NCBI RefSeq assembly: GCF_003946655.1
Contig: NZ_RHOV01000009.1
Coordinates: forward strand, 1-64,000
Reading direction: 5' to 3'
DNA length: 64,000 nucleotides
Source: Lapidilactobacillus achengensis
GTDB lineage: Bacteria; Bacillota; Bacilli; Lactobacillales; Lactobacillaceae
Shown here: in pieces, positions 1-8,608 of the stretch
Position numbering within the stretch: position 1 is the first letter of the stretch
Layout of the letters: each line of letters opens with the position of its first letter
Notes under the pieces: model-generated
The model's input: only the letters and a program-made list of their open reading frames with translations
What the model was told of the DNA's origin: nothing
Databases searched by the model: none
Translations under genes and position numbers: made by a program

Positions 1-105
1 GGCACCCAAAGATGGATAGCCCAATTTTCGGACTACCGCACTCCATGACTGATGATACTGGTAAAAGAGCTCAATGGCTCGTTGCTTGTCTTCTCTTGAA
101 TACAT
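1..105 (-). CDS. IS3-family transposase OrfA-like N-terminus (partial)
   Basis: Read on the minus strand, the first 35 codons start at the ATG complementary to 103-105 and run off the window edge. The peptide begins MYSREDKQRAIELFYQYHQ and continues into a helix-turn-helix (WSAVVRKLGYPS), the usual opening of the DNA-binding OrfA of IS3/IS150-type elements. The following bases to about 156 look like the untranslated end of the element, but its terminal repeat cannot be fixed without the other end. The rest of the IS lies outside the window, so whether it is intact is unknown. Confidence 0.75.
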   Translation of the reverse strand, partial: MYSREDKQRAIELFYQYHQSWSAVVRKLGYPSLGA

Positions 106-231
106 AATGGTATTATACCCGAAGTCCAGGATTTTGTCCGCACGCCCAAACCTACATTTTTAAATTGCCATTGACATCAAGTTAAAATCGGAGTTACAAG
201 AAGCCCGAACTCAGTATAACGTTTTGCTAGT

Positions 232-265
232 AAAAAAAAAAGAAGCCAACACGCTTCTCTTTTTT
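232..265. terminator. bidirectional intrinsic terminator
   Basis: An A-tract is followed by the hairpin AGAAGC-CAACAC-GCTTCT (241-258) and a T-tract, so it can work on either strand. It presumably closes a gene that is no longer recognisable next to the IS end. Confidence 0.6.
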
Positions 266-820
266 CGTGGGGTGGCACGTTTGTGGCACATTCCATCAGC
301 ACATTATATAATATTGATTTAGCAAAGTGTCCTAAAGGGCAGTTTACACCGCGATTCTGAATTTCATTCGTTTGAGACGTTTATTTCCCGGGAAATAATA
401 TTCTCGAGTGATTAACTTAGCGGATCTGGATGTAACCCACTTCTTGAGGCGCGCTATCACATTGACGTTATATGAAACGATAGTGGTTGTGCCCCCACGT
501 GGATTTGAATGTTTTCCCGCGAAACAGCTTGCTGAACGACGTGATGCCGTTAAAGACCTTTTCACAGCCGTTCCGGGAATTGTAATTCTGATATTTAGCG
601 ATGCAGGGTATTTCATGGTATTTTGTATCCATAATAGTGACGCAACTATTCAAAAATAACTAGGAAGATTTTATCATGGAATCAACAACTGTATAAACGA
701 ATAAAATTCAGAGTATCCCGAGTTATGAACTTGCAGAAATCGATAACAGTATCTTCACCATCGTTATCTCGCTCGTTGGACGAGGATCAAGCAATCGTTC
801 AATCTAGAGCCTAGAGCGTC
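266..820. other. gap without a supported gene
   Basis: Short overlapping open frames exist on both strands (for example 408-659 plus and 468-653 minus). None has a convincing ribosome site or resembles a family I know. The sequence next to the IS end may be decayed coding DNA, but I see nothing specific. Confidence 0.5.
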
Positions 821-869
821 AAAAAAGTCAGTAGCAACGAGCGGTCGACTCGCGAGCTACTGACTTTTT
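821..869. terminator. terminator of the XRE gene
   Basis: AAAAAAGTCAGTAGC (821-835) pairs with GCTACTGACTTTTT (855-868), giving a long stem with A and T tracts on either side. On the minus strand it follows the XRE regulator stop by only a few bases. Confidence 0.8.
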
Positions 870-877
870 CAATGTAC

Positions 878-1531
878 TTAGCGCAGGTTCAATACATATT
901 GACCAGGTTTTGCTTTGATCCGGATGCGATAATGGGTTTTTCTGCCGGTCAGTTTAAGTTGACGCGTGCGCCCGGGCGGTAAAACAAAAGCGGGTGTGTG
1001 GAATTTACCAGTGGCGTCGGAAACTTGGACTTGAATGGTTCCAGAATTGCCAGCGGCGTTGATCAGGAGCCGCTGGGGATTCAGCGGGGTGCTTTTTGGA
1101 TGAGGAGAACCGTTCCAGCGAGTCGGCACCCATTGATTGCGCTCACTGGCGCGAATCAGAGTGACTGAAGTCTCGATCGGTGAAATAGTTTGTTTGATCG
1201 TGCTGATATTATGGACCAGTAAATAAAGTACGATCAGAAGACCACCAATAAGCAGGAAAATAATAGATTTACGTGTTTTTTTACGTTGTAGCGGTGGAGC
1301 GGCAGTAGGCTGATCGTTGATCACTGGTGGTTTGGTGTCATTAAGTAGCCAGTCGACCGAGGTTTCGAGTAGCTGGCTTAAACTGATCAGCACCTCCAGA
1401 TCAGGATAGTTGCGCCCGACCTCCCAGTTAGAGACTGCTGAACGGGAGACATTCAATTTTTGAGCCAGCTCTGTTTGTGTGAGCTGAAGCTGTTGTCGCC
1501 GTTGCTTGAGCCGGTCTCCAAAGGTTAGCAT
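878..1531 (-). CDS. XRE-family helix-turn-helix regulator with membrane anchor
   Basis: A 217-residue protein. Residues about 6-60 form a Cro/C1-type HTH (LKQRRQQLQLTQTELAQKL, then VSRSAVSNWEVGRNYPD). A hydrophobic segment near 90-108 (SIIFLLIGGLLIVLYLLV) predicts one membrane span, and the C-terminal ~105 residues would lie outside. The start is the ATG at 1531, preceded by GGAGA. Single-span XRE proteins of this type are usually sensors or local regulators. It is divergent from the ABC transporter at 1840, so it may control that operon; this is inference from position. The signal sensed is unknown. Confidence 0.85.
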   Translation of the reverse strand: MLTFGDRLKQRRQQLQLTQTELAQKLNVSRSAVSNWEVGRNYPDLEVLISLSQLLETSVDWLLNDTKPPVINDQPTAAPPLQRKKTRKSIIFLLIGGLLIVLYLLVHNISTIKQTISPIETSVTLIRASERNQWVPTRWNGSPHPKSTPLNPQRLLINAAGNSGTIQVQVSDATGKFHTPAFVLPPGRTRQLKLTGRKTHYRIRIKAKPGQYVLNLR

Positions 1532-1705
1532 CTGAAACTTCTCCGATCCCTGATCTTCTCCGCTAAGGTTTTGTCTGATATAGATAATTGACGAAAAGAC
1601 AGCTGTGCTCGCTGTAAATTTTCGGACACAAAATCTGTCATCCCCGTCTTATCAACATTCTTAATTGTACCGTCTTCTAAAACCCCTTGCAAGATGCTAA
1701 GGTGA

Positions 1706-1760
1706 ACAGAGCGAGAATTGACCCGGTTAGGGTTTGAGCATTAGCCTAGCAAGCGTTTTA
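1706..1760 (+). repeat. family A palindromic repeat, partial copy
   Basis: The left arm only: GAGCGAGAATTGACCCGG, a TTGAGCATTAGCCTAGC core and a fragment of the central stem. The right arm is missing. It lies in the promoter region of the ABC gene at 1840. Nothing else was identified between 1532 and 1839. Confidence 0.5.
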
Positions 1761-1839
1761 GAAACTGACCAGCAGGTATTGTGTATCAAACGAATAGCGA
1801 CTGGCCTGCTCAAAAATGGGACAGAGGAGGAAAACATCG

Positions 1840-4032
1840 TTGTTAGAATTGACGCTAAGGCGCCTGACTAAGAAGTATGGGCAGAAACTCATTCTCGATC
1901 AGGTCACGCAGTCTTTTAGTTCTGATGCGGGGATCAGCGCAATCGTCGGGGAGAGTGGCGCCGGCAAGTCCACGCTTTTAAATCTTCTTTTTGGTAGTGA
2001 TCAGCGTTATTCCGGCCAGTATTTGATCAATGGTCACGACGCGCAGACTTTGACTGCCGCGAACTGGGCGGGGCTACGTAGTCACAAGATCCAAATGGTT
2101 TATCAGGATTTCAAACTATTGTCGGATCTCACCGTCGCCGAGAATATCGAGTTCGCGGAACGGCGTTATAACGGCGAGTATCAGGCGCGCAAGGCGCAGT
2201 TGCTCCAACTATTGGGGATCCAGGCCATCGCCAACGCGAAAGTACGGGATATCAGTGGTGGTCAGAAACAGCGCGTGGCTATCGACCGCGCATTATTGAA
2301 TGAGCCTGAGTTGTTACTGCTCGATGAGCCGACGGGGAATTTAGACCAGCGTCATACTACAGAACTGCTCGATTATTTGGCTAAAATCAAGCACCGTGGT
2401 GTTGGGATCTTGATCGTGACTCATGATGAACGGGTCTTACCTTATGCAGACAAAATCTTTCGTCTTCAGGATGGCCAGTTGCAAGCGGAATCATCAGTGG
2501 TGCCGTCATCAATACCAGATCATTTTCCACCGGTATCTGAAGCGGCTGATGTCCCGTTGTCCCCAGCGCCAGAACGACCCAAAACGCCAGTGAAAGTTCG
2601 ACTCAAGTACATCTGGGTTGACCTTTTGCAGAAGTGGCGACAGTTTTGCCTAGCTAGTATTCCTCAAATCTTGATCTTGGCCGTGTTCATGCTGATTTTG
2701 ACTGGGCTTAAGCAAGTGCTGCTCGGTGATATAACGGCAACATTTCAAGGTTTTGCCAGTAATGTGATCCAAATCGACACGCAAACTCTGACCCAATCGG
2801 CCCAAAAACGACTCAGTCAAAAGGGTATCGATGCCAGCGTTGATCAAAATCGGTTGTATTTCAGCCAGCAAGATCTTGATCAAGTGCGCCGGCTTCCTCA
2901 AGTGCAGCAGGCTTTTTTATTCAATACAAGTCAGTTAATCTTGGATCTGCAAGGCAATGAACTACAGGAGTCTTTGGCCAAGGATAAATTGCCGGCGACT
3001 TTTAAAAAATATCCCAGTTATATTGCAGCGCCAACGGAATTACTGTTTGCATTTCGAAGCCTGACGCTTCCCGCGAGCAAACTTAACTATTATGATCCGC
3101 AAAAAATCAACTTGCAAAGTGGGACCTACCCCAGTACGGCCAACGAGATCCTAGTCCCTGACTTCTTTAAGGAGTATTTAGTTCAAAGCGGGCGTTCTGG
3201 CCAGCGGGTGCGTTTGCATGTGCGGAGTGAGCAGGCTCAATTTGTGACGAAGACTTATCAAATCAGTGGCACTTATCAAACCGACTATCGCCGTCAGCTC
3301 CAACCCAATGTGGATCTTAATTACCGGCCGGCTTTTGCGATCTACACGGCCTATCATCAAATCGATGAGCTGGCGCTTCAACTTACCCGCAAGGCTTATG
3401 TGGAAAAGAAGGACAGTTATCAGATCAATGCGGCGACGAAAGCCTATTCCCAGAAATTGGTCGGCACTTACGAGCAGTATCGCCGAAGTATGGGTCTGGG
3501 GCAACCAAGCATGTTGATCGTGGCACGGAACGCGGCGCAGATCCCCCAACTGACCAAAGAATTGGCGCGCAAATATCCGCTTTATCAGCAGATGTCGCAG
3601 TATTCCTTGAGTCATGGTGATTTTGCGACGACCTATCGTCAATTGTTACTGATCCTGGTGGCGGGGATCGTGGTGGTGGCCGCGCTATTGATCGTGATTT
3701 TTGTCTTCCTGAATAAGCAGAGTTTGCGTCATCGCCGTCAAGAGATGGGGATCCTGATCAGTTTAGGTTACCAACGCGGTGATGTGAAAAGGATCATTGC
3801 TGGAGAGATCATCAGCCAATTGGGTTTGATCTATCTCGGCGCGTTGCTCGTGGTCAAGTTGTTACATCAGTTCTTGATCCAGCGGTTCTCTTTTGCGAAC
3901 TATTTCGTTGATCTGTACACTTGGTCGAATCAGGGTCTCATTTTGCTGGTATTGTTGCTGGTGATGTTCTTCTCGGTTCTCTGGGGACTGACGGTGATCA
4001 GAAAAAACCGGCTCAGTGAGAGTCTGAAATAA
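1840..4032 (+). CDS. ABC transporter, fused ATPase and FtsX/MacB-like permease
   Basis: One polypeptide of 730 residues. An N-terminal ATPase (about 1-215) carries Walker A GESGAGKST, signature SGGQKQR and Walker B LLLLDEPTGNLD. After a linker comes a first membrane span near residue 270, a large extracytoplasmic domain, and three C-terminal spans with the FtsX-like core (MGILISLGYQRGDVKRII). This MacB/FtsX layout is typical of ABC systems acting on peptides, lipoproteins or antimicrobial peptides rather than nutrient uptake. I chose the TTG at 1840 because AGAGGAGG ends 9 bases before it; the ATG at 1816 precedes that site. It heads a likely operon with the paralogous permease (4218) and a small membrane protein (5693). 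Substrate unknown. Confidence 0.85.
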   Translation: MLELTLRRLTKKYGQKLILDQVTQSFSSDAGISAIVGESGAGKSTLLNLLFGSDQRYSGQYLINGHDAQTLTAANWAGLRSHKIQMVYQDFKLLSDLTVAENIEFAERRYNGEYQARKAQLLQLLGIQAIANAKVRDISGGQKQRVAIDRALLNEPELLLLDEPTGNLDQRHTTELLDYLAKIKHRGVGILIVTHDERVLPYADKIFRLQDGQLQAESSVVPSSIPDHFPPVSEAADVPLSPAPERPKTPVKVRLKYIWVDLLQKWRQFCLASIPQILILAVFMLILTGLKQVLLGDITATFQGFASNVIQIDTQTLTQSAQKRLSQKGIDASVDQNRLYFSQQDLDQVRRLPQVQQAFLFNTSQLILDLQGNELQESLAKDKLPATFKKYPSYIAAPTELLFAFRSLTLPASKLNYYDPQKINLQSGTYPSTANEILVPDFFKEYLVQSGRSGQRVRLHVRSEQAQFVTKTYQISGTYQTDYRRQLQPNVDLNYRPAFAIYTAYHQIDELALQLTRKAYVEKKDSYQINAATKAYSQKLVGTYEQYRRSMGLGQPSMLIVARNAAQIPQLTKELARKYPLYQQMSQYSLSHGDFATTYRQLLLILVAGIVVVAALLIVIFVFLNKQSLRHRRQEMGILISLGYQRGDVKRIIAGEIISQLGLIYLGALLVVKLLHQFLIQRFSFANYFVDLYTWSNQGLILLVLLLVMFFSVLWGLTVIRKNRLSESLK

Positions 4033-4217
4033 GGCTGGCACACGCGGCGGCACTTTAGCCGGATCCGAACTTGCAGGAGCAGACGGGGATCAAACTGAGC
4101 AGCGGTGAAATCCTGAATAGACACTTCCCAAAGTATCATTGGAACGCTATGATAAGAGTAGTATTGCGTTTGTGCGTTAATAGCGCCGCTTGGGCGGATC
4201 ATTAGGGGGGAGAGCAG

Positions 4218-5696
4218 ATGAAATTGGCGTCAAAGGCATCATCTCGTCAGCGGACCACAGTCAAAATGAGATTGCGGCTGTTTATTAAACCGCTATTACG
4301 ACTTAGTTTACCGCAGATCCTGCTCTTCACCACATTATTGCTGGTTTTGCTGGGGATCAGGCAGGCGACGCTGACGAGTTTTCGCGAGCATTTTACCGTG
4401 CTGGCGCCTAATGCGATCTACCTTGATGCACAGACGTTGAAGCCTCATGAACAAGAGCGCTTGAATCAACGGGGCATCGAGGTCAGTACCGATCGAAACC
4501 GCTTGTTTTTCGCGCAAAGAGATTATGATCAAGTGCGAGACTTACCCTTGGTCAAGCAAGCCCTGCCCGCGGAAACGACCCGCTACATTCTCGACGCTAA
4601 CGGCAATGAATTACAATTATCCTTGGCTAAAAATCAGTTACCCCCGGTGTTTCAGCGTTATCGGAGTTTTGCGACGGCACCGTCGCAGCTGAACTTTGGC
4701 TTTCAAAGTTTACAAGTACCGCCGACGCAACTCAAGGCGTATAACCCACAAAATATTCAGCTCATCAGCGGCCATTATCCTAGCGCGGCCAATGAACTGC
4801 TGGTTCCTGATTTCTTTAACGCCGCCTATGATCACGGGGACCGTGCCGCGCGATCAGTGCAGTTACCGGTATTGACAGCAAAGGGTCAACGGCGAATGCG
4901 AACATACCAGATCAGTGGGACTTACCGCACGGATCATCGGACGAGTTTGTGGGCCGAACAACAAATTGGTCCCAAAAGAGTTTTTGCGCTGTATTTGCCA
5001 TATCATCCAGAAGATCCCCTAAAAACATTGCGGACGCAAGCGACCTATCAGAATTTCCGCCAGTCCTTCGCGACCAATCAAGCGACCAAGGACTATTCTC
5101 AGAAACTAGTTGGCTCCTATGCCGCTTATTTAAAAAGTATCGGGATCGGGAAAACGGGCATGTTGATCGTGACCCGTGACGCGGCGGCGGTGCCAAAAGT
5201 CAGCCAGCAGCTTGCCAAGCTTTATCCGCAGTATCTCCAAATTTCACGTTACGCCCAGACCCATGGTGAATTGGCAAGAACCTACTGGCTGTTATTGCTG
5301 ATCGTTGTTGTGGCCACTTTGTTGGTTATGGGAGCGTTGCTGTTGAGCTTGATCGGCAGTGATCGCCACTATTTGCGGCGGTATCAGGCGGAGCTCGCCA
5401 GTTTGGCGGGCTTAGCCAGTTATCGCGTTCAATTAAAGAAAATCATGACTTGGTTACTGGTCAGTCAACTGACTATTATTTATTTAGGGACTCAGGGATT
5501 GCTGGCGCTAGTTCAGTGGCAAGTGCTTGGGCGGCTCCGCCTGAGTCAATATTTTACCCAGCTGTTCACCTGGTCTGATCAAGGGCTGATTGCGCTGATC
5601 ATGTTGACGATCTTGATCGTGGTGGTCTGTTGGGGCCGCTCTTATCTTGACCGGGTAGGCGTTAGCGGCCGGGTCGACAAGGAGAAAACATCTTGA
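4218..5696 (+). CDS. stand-alone permease paralogous to the preceding ABC permease
   Basis: This 492-residue protein aligns by eye along its length with the permease half of the gene at 1840. Both have a first span near the N-terminus, the shared motif YSQKLVGxYxxY, a matching extracytoplasmic domain and three C-terminal spans. It has no ATPase domain. It probably forms a heteromeric transporter using the ATPase of the upstream protein. ATG at 4218 follows a GGGGGGAGAG ribosome site. The 185-base spacer before it holds no gene. It looks like a tandem duplication in which only the permease part was kept. Function inferred from the partner. Confidence 0.8.
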   Translation: MKLASKASSRQRTTVKMRLRLFIKPLLRLSLPQILLFTTLLLVLLGIRQATLTSFREHFTVLAPNAIYLDAQTLKPHEQERLNQRGIEVSTDRNRLFFAQRDYDQVRDLPLVKQALPAETTRYILDANGNELQLSLAKNQLPPVFQRYRSFATAPSQLNFGFQSLQVPPTQLKAYNPQNIQLISGHYPSAANELLVPDFFNAAYDHGDRAARSVQLPVLTAKGQRRMRTYQISGTYRTDHRTSLWAEQQIGPKRVFALYLPYHPEDPLKTLRTQATYQNFRQSFATNQATKDYSQKLVGSYAAYLKSIGIGKTGMLIVTRDAAAVPKVSQQLAKLYPQYLQISRYAQTHGELARTYWLLLLIVVVATLLVMGALLLSLIGSDRHYLRRYQAELASLAGLASYRVQLKKIMTWLLVSQLTIIYLGTQGLLALVQWQVLGRLRLSQYFTQLFTWSDQGLIALIMLTILIVVVCWGRSYLDRVGVSGRVDKEKTS

Positions 5697-6100
5697 AGAA
5701 AAAAGTTAAAATTAGTCTGCTAGTGTTGGTTCCCATTATCTTGATCGTGGGTGTCGTGGTTTTATTGCGAGTGAGCTCGAAATTAAGCCCAACGTCGATG
5801 CAAGACGTGACCGTCAGCACGAAAACCACCGCAGGGAAAATGCGGATCGTGATCCATCCCCGCGCTAAAAATGTTTTCCTGACCACGGAGATCTCCGGGT
5901 CTGATGACTATCAAATTTATACTCGGCATTTTCTACCTTGGGAATCCCCCAAGCGTGCTCTTATCTTGACCTACCAAAAGGATACGAAAAATGCCGTGAT
6001 CACGCGCCCCAACGACAGCAAAGTGCCTGCGGACGCCAAATTCGCAGTGCGGCTGATTTATTCGAATGGTGAGGAGAAATTGACCTGGGACTTGAATTAA
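5693..6100 (+). CDS. small membrane-anchored protein of the ABC operon
   Basis: A 135-residue protein with an N-terminal signal-anchor (KISLLVLVPIILIVGVVVLL) and an extracytoplasmic tail of about 105 residues, no lipobox. TTG at 5693 is placed by AAGGAG at 5679-5684 and overlaps the stop of the upstream permease by four bases, implying translational coupling. It is probably an accessory subunit or sensor of the transporter. No family recognised. Confidence 0.75.
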   Translation: MKKKVKISLLVLVPIILIVGVVVLLRVSSKLSPTSMQDVTVSTKTTAGKMRIVIHPRAKNVFLTTEISGSDDYQIYTRHFLPWESPKRALILTYQKDTKNAVITRPNDSKVPADAKFAVRLIYSNGEEKLTWDLN

Positions 6101-6148
6101 TTGGCCAAATGCAATAGAATTAATTGAATATAAGCAAGGAGGTTTATC

Positions 6149-6280
6149 ATGTCGCAAAATTTGCATACTGGTATCGACGGCAACCGTCGCCCAGTCAACC
6201 AATCTAACATCAAGAAGAACATCAAAGCTAATGATCAAGTTTTAGCAACTTTGAAGAAGTTGGCTGACGCTGACAAGTAA
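6149..6280 (+). CDS. 43-residue small protein
   Basis: ATG at 6149 follows a perfect AAGGAGG with 8-base spacing and runs 43 codons to TAA at 6278-6280, just ahead of a terminator. The product (begins MSQNLHTGIDGNRRPVNQ, ends KLADADK) is hydrophilic, lysine- and asparagine-rich, with no cysteine and no signal peptide. The ribosome site and terminator make it a likely real gene. Whether it is tied to the ABC operon 49 bases upstream is open. No function recognised. Confidence 0.75.
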   Translation: MSQNLHTGIDGNRRPVNQSNIKKNIKANDQVLATLKKLADADK

Positions 6281-6308
6281 GCAGTGTCCATTCCGACGCT
6301 GACGATGG

Positions 6309-6338
6309 AAGACCGCACTTTAGTGGTGGTCTTTTTAT
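6309..6338 (+). terminator. terminator after the 43-residue ORF
   Basis: GACCGCAC and GTGGTGGTC form an imperfect stem followed by TTTTT. Confidence 0.7.
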
Positions 6339-6607
6339 TTTGCTCAAAATCATTTGCTTGAATGACGGAGTAAGCACTTGAACAGGCGCCTTAACACGAG
6401 TTTGAACAGAGTTTGCCAGGATCTTGACCGGTATTTTGGCTGTTCGTAGCTGTCAATGCCGCGCGTTGGGATTATTTTATTAGCTCATTTCCAGAAGTTT
6501 CGGACAAATACGACGGGTTTGCGTATTTAACTTTGGTGGGGTGAAATAGGTTGCTCTAAATTGTCTCGGATTGGGTTCTGTTGCAGCGATGAAGAGGACG
6601 TTCTCAA

Positions 6608-6647
6608 TAAAAACTGCCTAGCAAGGAGCGGCTAGGCAGGCATTTTT
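6608..6647. terminator. terminator of the small minus-strand gene
   Basis: CTGCCTAGC (6614-6622) pairs with GCTAGGCAG (6631-6639); A-tract on the left and T-tract on the right. It lies just past the stop at 6677 on the minus strand. Nothing else was found between 6339 and 6607. Confidence 0.75.
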
Positions 6648-6676
6648 GAATTTTCGATTTTTAGGTCGAGCAAGGA

Positions 6677-6925
6677 CTAGTTCAGAACGGGCTCACTGAG
6701 CCAATCGAAGGCGAGTAGGGTTTGGGTCGCGGTTTGGATCGGGATCCAAAGTTGAGCGGCGCGGATCTTAAAGAGGGTCCACCAGAAGAGTGAGTCACTT
6801 TTCTGGGTTTTGGTGAGGTGAAGTTTAACGGTTTGGCCGTCCTCGGTTTCGCATTCGATGTTTTTGGCGTTCTTGATCGTTTTGATTTGAACTGTCGTAA
6901 TTTGCTCGCTGTCATTGATCAACAT
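6677..6925 (-). CDS. small hypothetical protein
   Basis: An 82-residue acidic-to-neutral soluble protein. ATG at 6925 (MLINDSEQITTVQIK) is preferred because AAAGGA lies 8 bases upstream; the longer start at 6949 has no ribosome site. The first half alternates like short beta-strands (TTVQIKTIKNAKNIECE) and the second half is aromatic-rich. It has its own terminator. No family recognised. Confidence 0.65.
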   Translation of the reverse strand: MLINDSEQITTVQIKTIKNAKNIECETEDGQTVKLHLTKTQKSDSLFWWTLFKIRAAQLWIPIQTATQTLLAFDWLSEPVLN

Positions 6926-7183
6926 AACTATCATCCTTTCATTGAGCATGGTAATAGCATAACCGAGAATGATGACCGATTTGGGACCGTTTTATCAGGA
7001 AGGCGTGTTTTTACTTTGAAGAAAGATAGATGGTTCTTAACAGCAGTTAAAGGTTTTAGCTTTTTATTAAGGGGTTGCTGTTCGGGCGCGTAAGACGGCG
7101 CTTGCAAAAAGTTCGTGAAAGCATGGGTCGCGACCGGATTTTGTGCTAAACTAAAAGAAAATGGGCTAATCGAGGTCAATGCG

Positions 7184-7507
7184 ATGAATGTTTTTCAAAT
7201 TCTTAAATTTATTACTGTGAATCACCGTAGTTTAGCGCCAGAACAAGTGGTGCTGACCGATTTGAACGGAAAACCGAATGCGGTGATGACAGATCTACTC
7301 CATGATATTCTGACCAAGATCTACTTGTTCGTGGATCTTGGCGCGGTCAATGATCCCCATGAGGTGATCACCAAGTTGGCGGTAGTCACGCCACTGCCCC
7401 ATGATGTTTTGGACGAATATCAAAAGGCGTTGGAGCAAAGTGTTTATCAAGTCAATTTTGCGACCAAGAAGCAACTGGTGGAAATCGTCTACGACGATTT
7501 TGTTTAG
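7184..7507 (+). CDS. hypothetical protein, 107 residues
   Basis: ATG at 7184 (MNVFQILKFITVNHRSLAP) has GAGG 10 bases upstream; the earlier ATG at 7115 lacks one. The product is a soluble alpha/beta protein without transmembrane segments or known motifs. It sits alone on the plus strand before the HNH-sbcD-sbcC operon, about 190 bases upstream. Confidence 0.65.
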   Translation: MNVFQILKFITVNHRSLAPEQVVLTDLNGKPNAVMTDLLHDILTKIYLFVDLGAVNDPHEVITKLAVVTPLPHDVLDEYQKALEQSVYQVNFATKKQLVEIVYDDFV

Positions 7508-7629
7508 CGGTTCTCCAGTCAAATCAAGACGGCGTAAACCAAGTTCAGGAATCGCGGGACTTGGTTTATTTGTTATCCGCGGGGCCGTCATTATTTGCTG
7601 AGGATCTGCGCTGGATCGCAGTTCGTAAT

Positions 7630-7674
7630 GGGATCATGGTTAGTCGCAGTTTATAGTGGGATCATGGTTAGTCG
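7630..7674 (+). repeat. 17-bp direct repeat before the HNH gene
   Basis: GGGATCATGGTTAGTCG occurs at 7630-7646 and again at 7658-7674, a period of 28 bases, ending 20 bases before the HNH start codon. The spacing suits a tandem regulator site, but it could also be a small local duplication. Confidence 0.55.
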
Positions 7675-7694
7675 AAGTGAGGGAGGTGGCGCGG

Positions 7695-8606
7695 ATGAAA
7701 TTACGCTGTGCTTATTGTGGGTTAGATTTGAATGAACAACATTTTCAGGTCAGCGCGACGGCGTTGACCAGTATTTGTGATTTGTGCCGGCAACGGGGAA
7801 TCAAGCCGGGACAATGGGCCAACGCGCAGATCGCAGCTTTGGCGCAGGCGCGTTCGGGGCAGTTTCTGGGGCAAAGCGAATTAGCGCCGGACTTGCCGCA
7901 ACCACAACCGTTGGCGCTGAACAAGCAACAGCGGCGGGCCTGCGCTAGTTTGATCAATGCGTTTGACGCCTTGACGGTGGTTTGGCAAACACCGGCGCGG
8001 CGGCAGGATTTTTATCAGCGGATCATTGGTTGGCAGGATCAGCCCCAAGCGAATTTGACTGGCGATCTGCCGCAAGATCTGCGCCGGTTAGGCTGTGATA
8101 TCACAGGCCTTTTTGACAAAAACGACTTGGATTACGCCACCCGTCAGCGGGTTCGGGAACAATTCGGCTATCGTTGTCAATACTGCGGTCGTTATGGCGA
8201 TAGTGTGGATCACAAGGATCCGGTGGCGTTATCGGCAGATAATCGGCGGGCGAATTTGACTTTGGCCTGTCGCGAGTGTAATCGGCTGAAGGGGGACATG
8301 CCCTATACGCTGTTCGTGCAATGGAATCAGGAAGTGACCCCACTGCTCCGTAAACTGGCGGCCGCTGAGCGGACGTTGACGGCGTTGCGCCAGCGTCAGG
8401 AGCGCGTTCAAGCCAAATTGGCGGTGGAGCAGCATTTGTATGGTCAGGTCAAGGCGCCTGCCGCTCAAGCATTGCGGCAACAGATCAAGTTGTTGCAAGG
8501 ATTGCGCGATGGTGAGAACAGTCAATATCAGAAGTGGATCAAGTTGCGGCACGATTATGTGATCAGCCATTATCAGGCTTGGTTGTTGGCGGAAATGGAG
8601 GAATAG
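7695..8606 (+). CDS. HNH endonuclease family protein
   Basis: A 303-residue protein. ATG at 7695 follows GGGAGG; upstream codons lack a site. Residues 4-36 contain two CxxC pairs (CAYC, CDLC), probably a zinc ribbon. Around residues 163-205 is a full HNH core: CQYCGRYGDSVDHKDPV, then NLTLACRECNRLKGD, with the catalytic DH and two zinc CxxC pairs. The C-terminal 80 residues are probably coiled coil (LRKLAAAERTLTALRQRQER). The stop is 2 bases before the sbcD start. This arrangement suggests the nuclease acts together with SbcCD on DNA ends or hairpins; that link is inference. Confidence 0.85.
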   Translation: MKLRCAYCGLDLNEQHFQVSATALTSICDLCRQRGIKPGQWANAQIAALAQARSGQFLGQSELAPDLPQPQPLALNKQQRRACASLINAFDALTVVWQTPARRQDFYQRIIGWQDQPQANLTGDLPQDLRRLGCDITGLFDKNDLDYATRQRVREQFGYRCQYCGRYGDSVDHKDPVALSADNRRANLTLACRECNRLKGDMPYTLFVQWNQEVTPLLRKLAAAERTLTALRQRQERVQAKLAVEQHLYGQVKAPAAQALRQQIKLLQGLRDGENSQYQKWIKLRHDYVISHYQAWLLAEMEE

Positions 8607-8608
8607 GG

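Noticed and set aside
266-330. Phage integrase end with an attachment site
   Set aside because: GTGGCACGTTTGTGGCAC is suggestive, but no tRNA, no repeat partner and no integrase motif can be found.
408-659. Coding ORF between the IS end and the XRE gene
   Set aside because: No ribosome site, overlapping frames on the other strand are equally long, and no recognisable family.
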